The position numbers and the translations under genes were made by a program. Shown here one piece after another: positions 26,755-36,810 of a DNA stretch of 64,000 nucleotides; position 1 is the stretch's first letter, and every line of letters begins with the position of its first letter. Origin of the DNA: Rhizobium etli 8C-3 (lineage in GTDB: Bacteria > Pseudomonadota > Alphaproteobacteria > Rhizobiales > Rhizobiaceae); NCBI RefSeq assembly GCF_001908375.1, contig NZ_CP017241.1:4109501-4173500 (forward strand). The letters run 5' to 3'. Under the pieces are notes generated by a model. That model did no database searches, was not told the origin of the DNA, and was given only the letters and a program-made list of their open reading frames with translations.

Positions 26755-29700
26755 TCAATGAAAGTTGCGCCCTTTCGGCATGACCTTTGCGGTTTCCCCA
26801 GCATCCTTCCCGCTGCCCACTGATATCATCGGCCCTTCCATTGCGTCCTTTTCAAGGATGCCTGCCGCCTTCCTTGCGCCGGAATGGTCCGTCGGCCGCA
26901 TGGTCTCGTCGGCGCCTTGGCAAAGACCAAAGCGCTGCGCCTCCTTCTGCAGAAGGCCAAGAGCGGGCGTCATATCTTCGATATGCTCGACCACAGTGTG
27001 AATGACGCCGCTTTGACTTTGCAGTTTGCCATGGATTTTCACAAGCCGCGCCCCCATGACGACCGAGCGGTATTTCTCGAAGGCCGTTTTCCAAACGATG
27101 GCATTGGCAACACCCGTTTCATCCTCAAGCGTCATGAAGATCACGCCCTTGGCCGAGCCCGGGCGCTGGCGCACCAGCACCAGGCCGGCAATCGTCACTC
27201 TCTTTCCGTTCGGCACGGCCAGAAGGTCGACATTGCGCGTAATCCCTGCTTTTTGGAAATCCTCTCGCAGGAATGAGACGGGGTGTCCCTTCAGTGACAG
27301 CGAGAGATAGCGATAATCCTCCACCACCTGTTCGCCCGACAGCATTTCGGGCAGATTCACCCTTGGTTCGACTTGGAGATCGACATGGGACACGCGGTCG
27401 AACAAGGGCAGTCTTTCTGCGGCGCTTTTCACATCAAGCGCCCGCGCCGCCCAGAGCGCCTCTCGCCGTGACAAGCCTATAGAACCGAAGGCATCTGCAT
27501 CTGCCAGCCGTTCGATCTGCGATTTCTCAAGGCCTGATCGCAGCCATAGATCGCGGATCGAGCTATACCCGGCACCTCGATTCGCAATCAGTTTCGCCTT
27601 TATCATGTCGCCGGAAAGGCCCTTCACTTGCCGAAAACCGAGGCGGACTGCTCTTTTCGTGCGGATGACCTTGTGCATGTCCTTGTGCCGGAAGTCGATC
27701 TTTGACTTGTCGAAGCATGCATCCTCCAACAGGCAATCCCAATCCGAACGGTTGATATCCACGGCACGAATTTCCACGCCGTGCTCGCGCGCATCGCGGA
27801 CCAGTTGCGCCGGCGCATAGAACCCCATCGGCTGCGAGTTCAGCATCGCCGCACAGAAGACATCGGGGTAGTAGGCCTTGATCCAAGATGAAGCATAGAC
27901 GAGCAACGCAAAGGAGGCCGCATGGCTTTCCGGAAAGCCATATTCGCCGAAGCCTTTGATTTGATTGAAACACTGATGCGCAAAGTCAGAGGAATAGTGT
28001 CTTGAAACCATTCCTTCGATGAATCGCTTCTGGAAATTGCCGATCGTGCCGGTTCTCTTGAACGTTGCCATGGCCCGTCGAAGCCGATCTGCCTCCGCCG
28101 GCATGAAGCCTGCGGCGGTGATCGCAATCTGCATTGCCTGCTCCTGAAACAGTGGAACGCCGAGCGTTCTTTCCAGCACCGCCTTCAATTCACTGCTGGG
28201 ATACTCGATGGGTGTCTTCTGCTGTCGTCTCTTGAGGTAGGGGTGGACCATATCGCCCTGTATCGGTCCCGGCCGGACGATTGCCACCTCGATCACGAGA
28301 TCATAGAATTCCCTCGGCTTCAGGCGCGGCAGCATGCTCATCTGCGCCCGGCTTTCGATCTGGAACACCCCCAGCGTATCGGCCCGGCATATCATCTCGT
28401 AGACCGGTTTGCCCTCTTGCCCATGCTCCCTGTTGCCGAGATCGGCGAGTGTTTTCTTCACATCGTAGTGCAGTTGAAGAAGTTGGAAAGCCTTCCGCAG
28501 ACAGGTCAGCATCCCGAGCGCCAGAATATCGACCTTCAGAATCTTGACATTGTCGAGATCGTCCTTGTCCCATTCGATCATGTAGCGGTCCGGCATCGCC
28601 GTCTTCATGATCGGCACGACTTCATCGAGCCGATCGCGGGTGATGACAAATCCGCCGACATGCTGGGTGAGGTGACGCGGAAATCCGAGAAGCTCGGAGG
28701 CATATCTGAGGACGTTCTTCGTCACCGGATCGCCGATGTCAAGACCGGCCGCCTTCGCATCGCGCTCCGACAGATTGTCTTCCGACCAGCCCCAGACGAG
28801 GCTGCTGATCGCCGATTGGACATCTTCCGAAAGCCCGAAGGCCTTGGCAACTTCGCGGCCAGCAGAGCGGGTGCGATAGGTGGTCACCCCCGCCGTCAGG
28901 CCTGCATGGTCTATGCCGTATCTTTTATAGATGTACTGGATGACTTCTTCGCGCCTGTCGTGCTCGAAATCGACATCGATATCCGGCGGTTCATCGCGGT
29001 CCATCGAGATGAACCGATCAAAAAGCAAGGTCGCCTTGTTCGGATCGACTTCCGTTATTTCAAGGCAATAGCAGATGACCGAATTCGCAGCCGATCCACG
29101 TCCCTGGCACAGAACCTCGAGCTTATAGCGGGCGTGCTGAATGATCTTGTAAACGGTGAGGAAATAGGAAGCGTAGTTTTTCTGCCTAATGAGATCCAGT
29201 TCATAATCGATCTGCTTCACGATCTTCTGCGGCACCTGCTCCGGGTGGTAGCGTTTTGCAGCTCCCGCCCAGGTTAACCGTTCGAGCGTTTGATACGGCG
29301 TTTCCCCGGGATCGTTTTCAGGCGGATAATTGTGCTCCAGCTCGCTGAGCGAAAAGGTCAAGCTGGAGAAGAATGCATGCGTATTGTCGATCGCGCCGGG
29401 ATAGTCCTTGAAGAGATGCACCATTTCCCGCATTCCCTTGAGATAGCGCTCTGCATTCGGCGCCAGAAGGAAACCGGCTTCGGCAACTGGAACGTGGCTG
29501 CGGATTGCGACCACGATATCGGAGAGGGGCCGCCGGTCAGGATGATGATAAAGGGGCTGATTGGTTACGATCAGCGGAATGCGGTGGCGGGCGGCAATGA
29601 TGGCCAGTGTTGCAAAAACCTGTTTGTCGCGGCCGTCATAAGCCGGCGCCAGCGCCATATGAACCGTCCTGCCAAAGCGTTTTCGAAAACGCTGCAGGCA

Positions 29701-30210
29701 ATCTTCAAATGCCTGCAGGCCGACGGCATCATCCACAAAGAGGCGATCAGGAATAATGGCGAGCATCATCTCGTCTCCCCATTCCATGATCTCCGTTTCG
29801 GTGAGAATGCAGGAGCCTTTCTCCGCCTCCGGCTTTAGATTCCCGGCACTCAGCAGACGGCAGAGATGCGCCCACCCTCGCCTGTTTTGTGGATAGGCAA
29901 GAACATCGGGAGTTCCATCCGAAAAGACGAGGCGCGCACCTGGCTGGAGGCGGATTGGATCGAAAATGATCTGCTTCTTCTCGTCTCCTTCCAGAAGCCC
30001 GGCTTCCTTCCTCTCGAATTTTTTCCTGATCTCCTCCGCCTGCGCATGCGCCCGCACGACGCCGGCAACCGTATTCTTGTCGGCAATCCCGAGCCCGCCG
30101 AGCTTCAGGCAAGCCGCCTGCACCACCATCTCCTCGGGACTGGAGGCTCCTTCAAGAAACGAGAAGTTCGTTCTCGCACCAATCTCGAAAAATGCGGGCG
30201 CCGTGCTCAT
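26755..30210 (-). CDS. dnaE2: Error-prone DNA polymerase DnaE2 (ImuC)
   Basis: 1151 aa, full length for DnaE2. N-terminal PHP domain ([21 protein letters not shown]), the palm with the catalytic acidic motif [20 protein letters not shown], helix-hairpin-helix region, and a C-terminal OB domain ([30 protein letters not shown]). It is the translesion polymerase of the ImuA-ImuB-DnaE2 mutasome and carries out SOS mutagenesis across DNA lesions. The start overlaps the imuB stop by four bases, completing a three-gene operon led by imuA and its LexA box. Confidence 0.97.
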   Translation of the reverse strand: MSTAPAFFEIGARTNFSFLEGASSPEEMVVQAACLKLGGLGIADKNTVAGVVRAHAQAEEIRKKFERKEAGLLEGDEKKQIIFDPIRLQPGARLVFSDGTPDVLAYPQNRRGWAHLCRLLSAGNLKPEAEKGSCILTETEIMEWGDEMMLAIIPDRLFVDDAVGLQAFEDCLQRFRKRFGRTVHMALAPAYDGRDKQVFATLAIIAARHRIPLIVTNQPLYHHPDRRPLSDIVVAIRSHVPVAEAGFLLAPNAERYLKGMREMVHLFKDYPGAIDNTHAFFSSLTFSLSELEHNYPPENDPGETPYQTLERLTWAGAAKRYHPEQVPQKIVKQIDYELDLIRQKNYASYFLTVYKIIQHARYKLEVLCQGRGSAANSVICYCLEITEVDPNKATLLFDRFISMDRDEPPDIDVDFEHDRREEVIQYIYKRYGIDHAGLTAGVTTYRTRSAGREVAKAFGLSEDVQSAISSLVWGWSEDNLSERDAKAAGLDIGDPVTKNVLRYASELLGFPRHLTQHVGGFVITRDRLDEVVPIMKTAMPDRYMIEWDKDDLDNVKILKVDILALGMLTCLRKAFQLLQLHYDVKKTLADLGNREHGQEGKPVYEMICRADTLGVFQIESRAQMSMLPRLKPREFYDLVIEVAIVRPGPIQGDMVHPYLKRRQQKTPIEYPSSELKAVLERTLGVPLFQEQAMQIAITAAGFMPAEADRLRRAMATFKRTGTIGNFQKRFIEGMVSRHYSSDFAHQCFNQIKGFGEYGFPESHAASFALLVYASSWIKAYYPDVFCAAMLNSQPMGFYAPAQLVRDAREHGVEIRAVDINRSDWDCLLEDACFDKSKIDFRHKDMHKVIRTKRAVRLGFRQVKGLSGDMIKAKLIANRGAGYSSIRDLWLRSGLEKSQIERLADADAFGSIGLSRREALWAARALDVKSAAERLPLFDRVSHVDLQVEPRVNLPEMLSGEQVVEDYRYLSLSLKGHPVSFLREDFQKAGITRNVDLLAVPNGKRVTIAGLVLVRQRPGSAKGVIFMTLEDETGVANAIVWKTAFEKYRSVVMGARLVKIHGKLQSQSGVIHTVVEHIEDMTPALGLLQKEAQRFGLCQGADETMRPTDHSGARKAAGILEKDAMEGPMISVGSGKDAGETAKVMPKGRNFH

Positions 30211-31820
30211 GCAAAGAGCCCATGCATGAACCAGCGAGGAGGAAGCTCATGCCCGTAAAAACCTTCGCGATACATCCAGAAGCGGTGACCGGCATCATCT
30301 TCTACACGGAAATAATCGCGTGCCGCAGCGTCCGAGCCATCGATCCACCATTCCATGGCAAGCCGCTCCGGTCCCTCGCTTCGCGCCACGCGATGCTTTA
30401 TGCGCCGCCAGCGGAAGATCTGCGGCGGACCGTCGGGAACTTCGGCAAGCAGGGCCTCCACTTGCTCCGGCCTGGCAAAAAGCCGCAGCGGCCGCTCACG
30501 TCGCGGGAAAAAAGGGGTTCCTTCCTCTGCCTTGCCCCGTGCCTGAAGGCCTTCCATGGCGGCAGTAGCGATCGCCGCCCGCTCCGGCACATGGCTTTCG
30601 CGCAGTTGAAAACTCTGCAGGCAATCCGCCCCGAGGCGGGCGGCAATTTTGTCGACGAATGCCGCAAGCGATGTCTCCCGCTGTCTGCCTCCTTCGAAAT
30701 CCCCCTGCGCCGCATTGAATGGATCATGGCGCAGGACATTCAGCCGCAGGATTTCAAAGCCGTAGCCGGCATCGAGATCGTCGTGGATTGCCTGCAGTCG
30801 CTCGCAGAAGAGCGAAGCGATATGCCTTGGGTCCCTGAGAGGCTGTGAGGCCCCGACGCGAATCCTGAAGACCCTGCCGTCGACGCGAAACAGCACGAGT
30901 TCGAATACGCGACCGCCGGCACCGCGTGCCTCAAGCGACGCTTTGAGTGATAGGGCGATCTGGTCGGCCATGGCGAGGATATCTTCTTCCGTGCCGATCG
31001 GCTCGATAAGGCGTCGTTCGGCGGAAAGACTGGCGACCGGCCGGCGTGGCGAAACAGGCTCCTCTTCCAGTCCAAGCGCCTGGTCTAGCCTGAGCAGGAG
31101 CTGCGCGCCGAAACGGCGGGCCAGCGGTGCGCGTGGGGCAGACAGGAGGTCGCCGATATACTTGAAGCCGAGCTTCTTCAGGGCCTCGATAGTGCCTTCC
31201 TCGAGGCGAAGGGCTGCGACCGGCAGTGGTGCCAGGACATGTTCCGTCTGATCGGCGTCGATGACGCCCCCATCCCCGAAGCGGGACACGGCCCAGGAAA
31301 GGCCCGGCGAGGACGAGATAACGCCGCACACATCGAGCCCCATATGAAATAGCCGGGAAAGGATATCCTTGAGCATGGTCGTTTCGCCGCCAAAGAGATG
31401 GGCGCAGCCGGTAATATCAAGAAACAGTCCGTCCTTGCCGTCGAAGGCCACCAGCGGTGTATAACGGTCGCACCAATCCGCGATGCCTTCGAGAAGCCGA
31501 CGATCGGCGGCCAGGTCTTCCTCATTGACATCCAAAAGCGGGTAAATCGCACGCGCTTCTGCCACTCCCTGGTTCTTCTTGAGTTTAATCCGCTCCGCCA
31601 CCTCGTCGAGCGCCGTTAGGCGCATGGTATTGTTGAGCCGTCCAGAACAGACGATCGGCGGCGCGTCAGGGCGTCCGGCCGAACGCCAAGACAGACCCCA
31701 CCTCTTGCGGGCGATCCTGTCGGTTGGAAGATGGGGAAAACTGAGCGACAGAATGCGCTGGTTGCTCGCCTGGAGAACGAGTGCGCTCTGGCTGGCTAAC
31801 GGGGAAAAACTGGCGGTCAT
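30207..31820 (-). CDS. imuB: ImuB, catalytically inactive Y-family polymerase homolog
   Basis: 537 aa from the ATG at 31820 ([20 protein letters not shown] upstream). Y-family fold is visible ([25 protein letters not shown], then [18 protein letters not shown]), but the first catalytic Asp motif of DinB is replaced by [17 protein letters not shown], as in other ImuB proteins. It is the hub that binds the beta clamp, ImuA and DnaE2. It overlaps imuA by about 155 bases in a different frame and dnaE2 by four bases. Longer frames to 31964 lie entirely inside imuA and lack support. Confidence 0.93.
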   Translation of the reverse strand: MTASFSPLASQSALVLQASNQRILSLSFPHLPTDRIARKRWGLSWRSAGRPDAPPIVCSGRLNNTMRLTALDEVAERIKLKKNQGVAEARAIYPLLDVNEEDLAADRRLLEGIADWCDRYTPLVAFDGKDGLFLDITGCAHLFGGETTMLKDILSRLFHMGLDVCGVISSSPGLSWAVSRFGDGGVIDADQTEHVLAPLPVAALRLEEGTIEALKKLGFKYIGDLLSAPRAPLARRFGAQLLLRLDQALGLEEEPVSPRRPVASLSAERRLIEPIGTEEDILAMADQIALSLKASLEARGAGGRVFELVLFRVDGRVFRIRVGASQPLRDPRHIASLFCERLQAIHDDLDAGYGFEILRLNVLRHDPFNAAQGDFEGGRQRETSLAAFVDKIAARLGADCLQSFQLRESHVPERAAIATAAMEGLQARGKAEEGTPFFPRRERPLRLFARPEQVEALLAEVPDGPPQIFRWRRIKHRVARSEGPERLAMEWWIDGSDAAARDYFRVEDDAGHRFWMYREGFYGHELPPRWFMHGLFA

Positions 31821-32616
31821 GAGGGTTCCATTCCAGAAGAAAGGAGAGGGGAGCCGCGTTGCGGCTCTTCTCCAGGATGAGACGAAAAACCGGACTGCCG
31901 ATGCTGCCGGCAAACAGCGAACCATCCGGCAGAGGCCGTGTGCTGGCTGGCGCAGGTTCGGCACGGAATCGGAAAGAGGCGCTGCTCGCCTCCTCCTCGC
32001 CTCCCTGCCGCAACAGAAGAAGCGGCCGGCCGGAAGCCCTTGCCCGCATGCTCAATCGCCGGCTTTCTGTAAGACCAAACTGGGCAGGGTTGCCGCGCAC
32101 CTCCAGGATCGTGGCTGGGAACACAGCGCTTTCGACCGCCGTTTCGGCAAGCCACAGCGCCTCTTCCAGCTTGTGTGGCGACGCAATGAGAAAGCGTTCC
32201 GGCTCCAGGCCGAAATCCTTGAGGCCAACCGCATAGGGATGGCCTGCTTCCATTGTCGATATTCTGTCACCGATCCAAAGGACCGGCATGCCATCCGCCG
32301 TCTCGTGCCGCTGCAGCCAGGCCGCAAGCGCCAGCACGAAACCGCTGGCGCCGCCCGCGTCCCTCAGCATCACAGACCGGACTTCGGTAATGCCGTTAAG
32401 CGGCAGACCACCTTCGAGCGCTTCATCGAGAATAGGAATGTCAAAGGACAGGCGCGGCGGCGGGGGCGTTGTTGCAGGTCTCGAACGGGTCTCATCGCCA
32501 GTTGCACGAGACTCTTGCGTGGCTGCCGCAAGCGCAGGTGCCGGCTTGCCTTCGAGTTTCGCAATGGTTTCGCGGAGCGCAAAAAGCTGCTCGCGCGCCA
32601 CGGCCGTCTGCGCCAT
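31666..32616 (-). CDS. imuA: ImuA, SOS mutagenesis accessory protein
   Basis: 316 aa. RecA-like N-terminal domain: ALRETIAKLEG, LDEALEGGLPLNGITEVR, FVLALAAWLQ, and VLWIGDR in the Walker B position. The last 50 residues (after HDRQFFPV) are low complexity, and their bases also encode the ImuB N-terminus. GGAG stands nine bases before the ATG at 32616. In this system ImuA promotes recruitment of DnaE2 to lesions. It is the first gene of the SOS operon, with the LexA box 25 bases upstream. Confidence 0.92.
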   Translation of the reverse strand: MAQTAVAREQLFALRETIAKLEGKPAPALAAATQESRATGDETRSRPATTPPPPRLSFDIPILDEALEGGLPLNGITEVRSVMLRDAGGASGFVLALAAWLQRHETADGMPVLWIGDRISTMEAGHPYAVGLKDFGLEPERFLIASPHKLEEALWLAETAVESAVFPATILEVRGNPAQFGLTESRRLSMRARASGRPLLLLRQGGEEEASSASFRFRAEPAPASTRPLPDGSLFAGSIGSPVFRLILEKSRNAAPLSFLLEWNPHDRQFFPVSQPERTRSPGEQPAHSVAQFSPSSNRQDRPQEVGSVLAFGRTP

Positions 32617-32640
32617 GACGTTTCACTCCAGAGTCAGATT

Positions 32641-32655
32641 GTTCCTGTTATGTTC
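32641..32655 (-). promoter_or_regulatory. LexA (SOS) box of the imuA-imuB-dnaE2 operon
   Basis: GTTC, seven bases (CTGTTAT), GTTC: an exact match to the alphaproteobacterial LexA direct repeat GTTC-N7-GTTC. It lies 25 bases from the imuA start codon. The operon should be repressed by LexA and induced by DNA damage. The divergent metallopeptidase gene starts 126 bases away on the other side. Confidence 0.88.
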
Positions 32656-32780
32656 TTATGGATTCCAGAGCTTGCTAGAAGAGTCAACAACCAATTCTTG
32701 TGAATTTATTCCTGCCTTTGATTCCACACTCGAAAATCCTACGCAAAGGTTCTATATGGGCGCCAAAGGAAGGAATTTTC

Positions 32781-33218
32781 ATGGCCCGCATAGACCAGAG
32801 CGAGGATTGGCGGGATCGCCATGCCCCAACGCTCAGCACATTCGAGTCTCTGGCAATGGAGGCCTATAGCCACTTGCCGGATGAATTCCGCTCGCTCACC
32901 GACAATCTGACAATCGAGATCGAGGATTTTCCGGACGACGATGTTTTCGAGGATATGGCGCTGGAAACGCCCTTCGACCTGCTTGGCCTCTTCGAAGGCC
33001 GGGGCATTTCCGAGCGCTTCACGGTCGAGACCGGCGAGATGCCCAATCGTATCCGCCTCTACCGGCGTCCCATTCTCGATTACTGGGCAGAAAACGATGA
33101 AACGCTCGGAGACATCATCACCCACGTCCTCATCCATGAGATCGGCCACCATTTCGGCCTGAGCGATGACGACATGGAGCGGATCGAAGCCAGCGTCGAG
33201 GAAGCCGTCGACCGCTAA
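32781..33218 (+). CDS. Small metallopeptidase-family protein (zincin-like, DUF1025)
   Basis: 145 aa from the ATG at 32781 (AAAGGAAGGAA upstream). The zinc motif HExxH is at residues 119-123 in VLIHEIGHHFGLSDDDMERIE. The upstream FESLAMEAYSHLPDEFRSL and NRIRLYRRPILDYW are typical of the family, which has the compact minimal zincin fold. No signal peptide, so it is cytoplasmic. Substrate and role are unknown. It is divergent from the SOS operon and its stop lies one base from the stop of the convergent DUF1737 gene. Confidence 0.88.
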   Translation: MARIDQSEDWRDRHAPTLSTFESLAMEAYSHLPDEFRSLTDNLTIEIEDFPDDDVFEDMALETPFDLLGLFEGRGISERFTVETGEMPNRIRLYRRPILDYWAENDETLGDIITHVLIHEIGHHFGLSDDDMERIEASVEEAVDR

Positions 33219-33219
33219 G

Positions 33220-33426
33220 CTATTGCTCGGAGAGCTTCATCTGCGGATGATAATCCTTGCCTTCGACCTCTTTGACGATCGCCTGGCCGGCGATTACCTG
33301 TCCGGTCTGAATATTGTAGGTCAGCGACGGTACACCGTGAAGCGACCAGCCCTTGTTGAGCGCATCGGTCACGCGATGGCAGAATGCGGCGTCGTCCTGG
33401 CCGGTCAGAAGGCGATAGAGCTTCAT
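33220..33426 (-). CDS. DUF1737 domain protein
   Basis: 68 aa, a small cytoplasmic protein of unknown function. It matches DUF1737 along its whole length: KLYRLLTGQDDAAFCHRVTDALNKGWSLHG, then PSLTYN. Its ATG overlaps the stop of the upstream citrate-lyase-like gene by four bases, so it is the second gene of a two-gene operon. Confidence 0.85.
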   Translation of the reverse strand: MKLYRLLTGQDDAAFCHRVTDALNKGWSLHGVPSLTYNIQTGQVIAGQAIVKEVEGKDYHPQMKLSEQ

Positions 33427-34346
33427 GATAAAGGCTTTCGTTCAATTGTCTGGCGTTTCGCAATCAGGCGGCCCTTATGGACCAGGCTTTCTGCCTGTAC
33501 AAGATGCAGCCGCTCGATCATCCGGCCGTTCAACGTGATGACGTTGAGACCTTCGGACGAGGGATGGGCGAAAGCGGCGATGATTTCTTCCGCCTCCCGG
33601 ATGGCAGCCTCGTCGGGAGCGAAGTGCCGATTGGCAGCCTCGATCTGCATCGGATGGATCAGCATTTTGCCATCATATCCCATGGCCCGGGCATGGGCGC
33701 ATTCGGCCTCGAAGGCATCTGTTTCCCTGAAATCATTGAAAACGCTATCGATCGCATCCAGACCATAGGCACGCACGGCAAGGATGACCTGCATCAGCCA
33801 GGGCACGAGATAGGTTCGGCCCGGTTGAGGAAGAACGCCGGTCTCTTTGCGCAGATCATTGAGCCCGACGACAAAGCAATCGAGTCTCGAGCCTAAGGTG
33901 CGCCCAGCCTCAGCGATTGCCGCCGCGTTCAGGATACCGCGGGGCGTCTCGATCATCGCCCAGATACGCAAGGTCTCCGGCACGTCCGCGTCAGCAAGAA
34001 GATCGCTCACGGCCATGACATCCTGCGGCTCATCCACCTTCGGCAAAAGCACGGCATCTGGCCGCAGCGCCTGTACCAGCTCCATGTCGGCGTGGCCGAA
34101 AGCCGACGAGAGCGCGTTGATACGGATGATCCTTTCCTTGTTCGCAAGTGGCTTGCCCGAAAAGAAGGCTTTCAGGTTTTCGCGAGCTTCCTCCTTCTTC
34201 TCCAACGCCACGGAATCTTCGAGATCGAAAATGACTGCATCGCAATCGAGCCCATGGATCTTTTCGAGCGCGCGCTGATTGATTGCGGGAACACTCAGCA
34301 CGGAGCGGTGCAAACTGAACGAACGGATGGGCGAATTCTGGCTCAT
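33423..34346 (-). CDS. CoA ester lyase-like protein (HpcH/HpaI / CitE family)
   Basis: 307 aa from the ATG at 34346 (MSQNSPIRSFSLHRSVLSVP). TIM-barrel motifs of the CitE/malyl-CoA lyase group are present: LSVPAINQRALEKIHGLDCDAVIFDLEDSV, RINALSS, LLPKVDEP, the metal-binding Glu in AMIETPRGILNA, and GYDGKMLIHPMQIEAAN. It probably cleaves or forms a C-C bond on an acyl-CoA such as malyl-CoA or citramalyl-CoA. The frame is open to 34856, but the upstream part runs into unrelated genes on the other strand. Confidence 0.88.
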   Translation of the reverse strand: MSQNSPIRSFSLHRSVLSVPAINQRALEKIHGLDCDAVIFDLEDSVALEKKEEARENLKAFFSGKPLANKERIIRINALSSAFGHADMELVQALRPDAVLLPKVDEPQDVMAVSDLLADADVPETLRIWAMIETPRGILNAAAIAEAGRTLGSRLDCFVVGLNDLRKETGVLPQPGRTYLVPWLMQVILAVRAYGLDAIDSVFNDFRETDAFEAECAHARAMGYDGKMLIHPMQIEAANRHFAPDEAAIREAEEIIAAFAHPSSEGLNVITLNGRMIERLHLVQAESLVHKGRLIAKRQTIERKPLS

Positions 34347-34457
34347 CACAAATGTGTGCCAAGCTTTGTGAAAAGTGGCAAGACAACAAAAAGCCATGCT
34401 TGACTTGCAGAAATAAAGACCAGGGACCACATTCCTTTCGAAGAAAGGTCTAAACTC

Positions 34458-34688
34458 ATGCAGAATATACGTTCCATCTTCCTCATGCTCGCAGGGATCA
34501 CTGTATTCGTGGCGCTCGCTGCCCTTACCTTTTCGGTAACGCTCGCCGTTGGCGCCATCCTGACCGTGCTCATGGCCGGCCGCGCGCTTTCGATGAAGAT
34601 GAAGCCGGCGCCCGTCCGCGCCAAGGCTGCGCCAAAGCGCGAAATGCGCATCTGGAACGACGGCCGCGGCACGATCATCGATCTCTAG
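34458..34688 (+). CDS. Small membrane protein, conserved hypothetical
   Basis: 76 aa. Two hydrophobic stretches or one long hairpin ([35 protein letters not shown]) are followed by a basic cytoplasmic tail ([30 protein letters not shown]). GAAAGG precedes the ATG. I recognise no characterised family. The start, codon pattern and intergenic setting suggest a real gene. Confidence 0.7.
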   Translation: MQNIRSIFLMLAGITVFVALAALTFSVTLAVGAILTVLMAGRALSMKMKPAPVRAKAAPKREMRIWNDGRGTIIDL

Positions 34689-34776
34689 GCGCCCGCCAAG
34701 ATTCCCCTTCATTTTTACGGCGTTTTGCTCTATTGCCGAGCAATCGTTGAAAAACGGCATACAAAGGCAGGTTTCC

Positions 34777-35385
34777 ATGGAAAAGTTCGTGAAGCTCACG
34801 GGCGTTGCAGCACCCCTCCCGGTCGTCAATATCGACACGGACATGATCATTCCCAAGGATTACCTGAAGACCATCAAGCGCACCGGTCTTGGCAAGGGGC
34901 TCTTTGCCGAAGCCCGCTACAACGAAGACGGCACGCCGAACCCGGACTTCGTGCTCAACAAAGCGGCTTATCAGAATGCCAAGATTCTTGTTGCCGGTGA
35001 TAATTTCGGATGCGGCTCCTCTCGCGAGCATGCTCCGTGGGCGCTTCTCGATTTCGGCATCCGCTGCGTCATCTCCACAAGCTTCGCGGACATCTTCTAC
35101 AACAACTGTTTCAAGAACGGTATTCTCCCGATCAGGGTCAGCCAGGAAGACCTCGACAAGCTGATGGACGATGCCTCTCGCGGTTCCAACGCAGTCCTGA
35201 CGGTCGATCTCGAAAACCTGGAGATCACCGGCCCGGACGGTGGTTCGATCAAGTTCGACCTCGACGAATTCAAGCGCCACTGCCTGCTGAACGGTCTCGA
35301 CGATATCGGCCTGACGCTGGAAAAGGCCGCTGCGATCGACAAGTTCGAAAAGTCGAACGCCGCATCGCGTCCCTGGGCAGCTTAA
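34777..35385 (+). CDS. leuD: 3-isopropylmalate dehydratase small subunit
   Basis: 202 aa from the ATG at 34777. LeuD swivelling-domain motifs: [60 protein letters not shown], and [10 protein letters not shown]. With LeuC (not in this window) it isomerises 2-isopropylmalate to 3-isopropylmalate in leucine synthesis. It is followed by a terminator and, 188 bases later, by leuB, so the two are probably separate transcripts. Confidence 0.96.
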   Translation: MEKFVKLTGVAAPLPVVNIDTDMIIPKDYLKTIKRTGLGKGLFAEARYNEDGTPNPDFVLNKAAYQNAKILVAGDNFGCGSSREHAPWALLDFGIRCVISTSFADIFYNNCFKNGILPIRVSQEDLDKLMDDASRGSNAVLTVDLENLEITGPDGGSIKFDLDEFKRHCLLNGLDDIGLTLEKAAAIDKFEKSNAASRPWAA

Positions 35386-35408
35386 TCGTCCGAACCCGAC
35401 ATGCGACC

Positions 35409-35436
35409 AAGCCGGGCATCGACCCGGCTTTTCTTT
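35409..35436 (+). terminator. Intrinsic terminator after leuD
   Basis: An eight-base stem (AAGCCGGG / CCCGGCTT), a six-base loop and a T-rich tail (TTCTTT), 24 bases after the leuD stop. Confidence 0.75.
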
Positions 35437-35573
35437 GCGCACCCTTGAGAAATTCCCGGGATGTACAACGCCGTCATGAGGCGGCAAACCGTACCGATTC
35501 AGCCGTTCTGTTCCTTGAAATGGCTTTCGACGGGGTCTAAGAAGCCGCAACTTGTTTTTCAGCGGAGGGTTTC

Positions 35574-36686
35574 ATGACAGCGCGCAATCTTTTCCTGCTG
35601 CCGGGCGACGGCATCGGTCCGGAGGCAATGGACGAGGTCCGCAAGATCATTGCTTACATGAACGAGGCGATGAACGCCGGATTCGTCGTCGGCGAAGGCC
35701 TTGTCGGCGGCAGTGCCTACGATGCGCATGGCGCGGCCATCTCGGAAGACGACATGAAAAAGGCGCTGGCAGCAGATGCCGTTCTCTTCGGTGCAGTCGG
35801 CGGTCCGAAATGGGACAGCGTGCCCTATGAAGTGCGTCCGGAAGCAGGCCTTCTGCGCCTGCGCAAGGACTTGGAACTCTTCGCAAACCTGCGCCCGGCG
35901 ATCTGCTATCCGGCGCTTGCCTCCGCCTCCTCGTTGAAGCCTGAACTTGTCGAAGGTCTTGACATTCTCATCATCCGCGAGCTCACGGGTGGCGTCTATT
36001 TCGGCGAACCTAAGGAGATTATCGATCTCGGCAACGGCCAGAAACGCGGCATCGATACGCAGGTCTACGATACGTACGAAATCGAACGCATTGCCGGCGT
36101 CGCCTTCGAAATGGCCCGAACCCGCCAGAACCGTGTCTGCTCCATGGAAAAGCGCAACGTCATGAAGTCCGGCGTGCTCTGGAACCAGGTCGTGACCGAG
36201 ACGCACAAAGCAAAGTATTCCGACGTCCAGCTGGAGCATATGCTGGCCGATGCCGGCGGAATGCAGCTGGTGCGCCAGCCGAAGCAGTTCGACGTGATCG
36301 TCACCGACAATCTCTTCGGCGACATGCTTTCGGACGTCGCGGCGATGCTGACGGGTTCGCTTGGCATGCTGCCGTCTGCTTCTCTCGGTGCACCGGATGG
36401 CAAGACAGGCAAACGCAAGGCGCTCTACGAACCGGTCCACGGCTCCGCTCCCGATATCGCCGGCAAGGGCGTCGCCAACCCGATTGCGATGATCGCCTCC
36501 TTCGCCATGTGCCTGCGTTATTCCTTCAACCTCGTGAAGGAAGCCGACGATCTCGAGAAGGCTATTGCCAACGTGCTCGATAAGGGTATCCGCACGGCCG
36601 ACATCATGGCCGAAGGCGCCAGGAAGGTCGGAACTGTTGAAATGGGCCAGGCGATCCTTGCCGAGTTCAAGACGCTTTCTGCCTGA
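35574..36686 (+). CDS. leuB: 3-isopropylmalate dehydrogenase
   Basis: 370 aa, normal length. Motifs: [18 protein letters not shown], substrate loop [33 protein letters not shown], the metal Asp residues in [14 protein letters not shown], and [18 protein letters not shown] (NAD-binding side). It oxidises and decarboxylates 3-isopropylmalate, the step after LeuCD in leucine synthesis. GGAGGG precedes the ATG. A parS-like palindrome starts at the base right after the stop codon. Confidence 0.97.
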   Translation: MTARNLFLLPGDGIGPEAMDEVRKIIAYMNEAMNAGFVVGEGLVGGSAYDAHGAAISEDDMKKALAADAVLFGAVGGPKWDSVPYEVRPEAGLLRLRKDLELFANLRPAICYPALASASSLKPELVEGLDILIIRELTGGVYFGEPKEIIDLGNGQKRGIDTQVYDTYEIERIAGVAFEMARTRQNRVCSMEKRNVMKSGVLWNQVVTETHKAKYSDVQLEHMLADAGGMQLVRQPKQFDVIVTDNLFGDMLSDVAAMLTGSLGMLPSASLGAPDGKTGKRKALYEPVHGSAPDIAGKGVANPIAMIASFAMCLRYSFNLVKEADDLEKAIANVLDKGIRTADIMAEGARKVGTVEMGQAILAEFKTLSA

Positions 36687-36702
36687 TATTTCACGTGAAA
36701 CG
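36687..36702. promoter_or_regulatory. parS: Candidate parS (ParB-binding) site
   Basis: TATTTCACGTGAAACG matches the near-universal chromosomal parS 16-mer (TGTTTCACGTGAAACA) at 14 of 16 positions. It contains a perfect 12-base palindrome TTTCACGTGAAA at 36689-36700. It sits directly after the leuB stop codon. parS sites cluster near the replication origin and load ParB for chromosome segregation. The match is seen; binding is inferred. Confidence 0.65.
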
Positions 36703-36709
36703 CTTTTAC

Positions 36710-36744
36710 GCCCTTCGTATCTATCGGTACGGAGGGCTTTTTAT
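36710..36744 (+). terminator. Intrinsic terminator after leuB
   Basis: A ten-base stem with one G-T type mismatch (GCCCTTCGTA / TACGGAGGGC), an eight-base loop and a T-run, just beyond the parS candidate. Confidence 0.75.
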
Positions 36745-36774
36745 TGAAGGTATCAGTTCCGTTTCCTATGTCCT

Positions 36775-36804
36775 GCAAAACGACGAAGGGCAAAACGACG
36801 AAGG
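36775..36804 (+). repeat. 15-base tandem duplication before the PAP2 gene
   Basis: Two exact adjacent copies of GCAAAACGACGAAGG. Each copy ends in the purine-rich GAAGG of a ribosome binding site, and the second lies six bases before the ATG at 36811. The duplication therefore doubles the Shine-Dalgarno-like element. Confidence 0.85.
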
Positions 36805-36810
36805 GATGGA

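Noticed and set aside
28243..29277. 344-codon plus-strand frame inside dnaE2
   Set aside because: It lies wholly antisense to conserved DnaE2 sequence and has no motif of its own.
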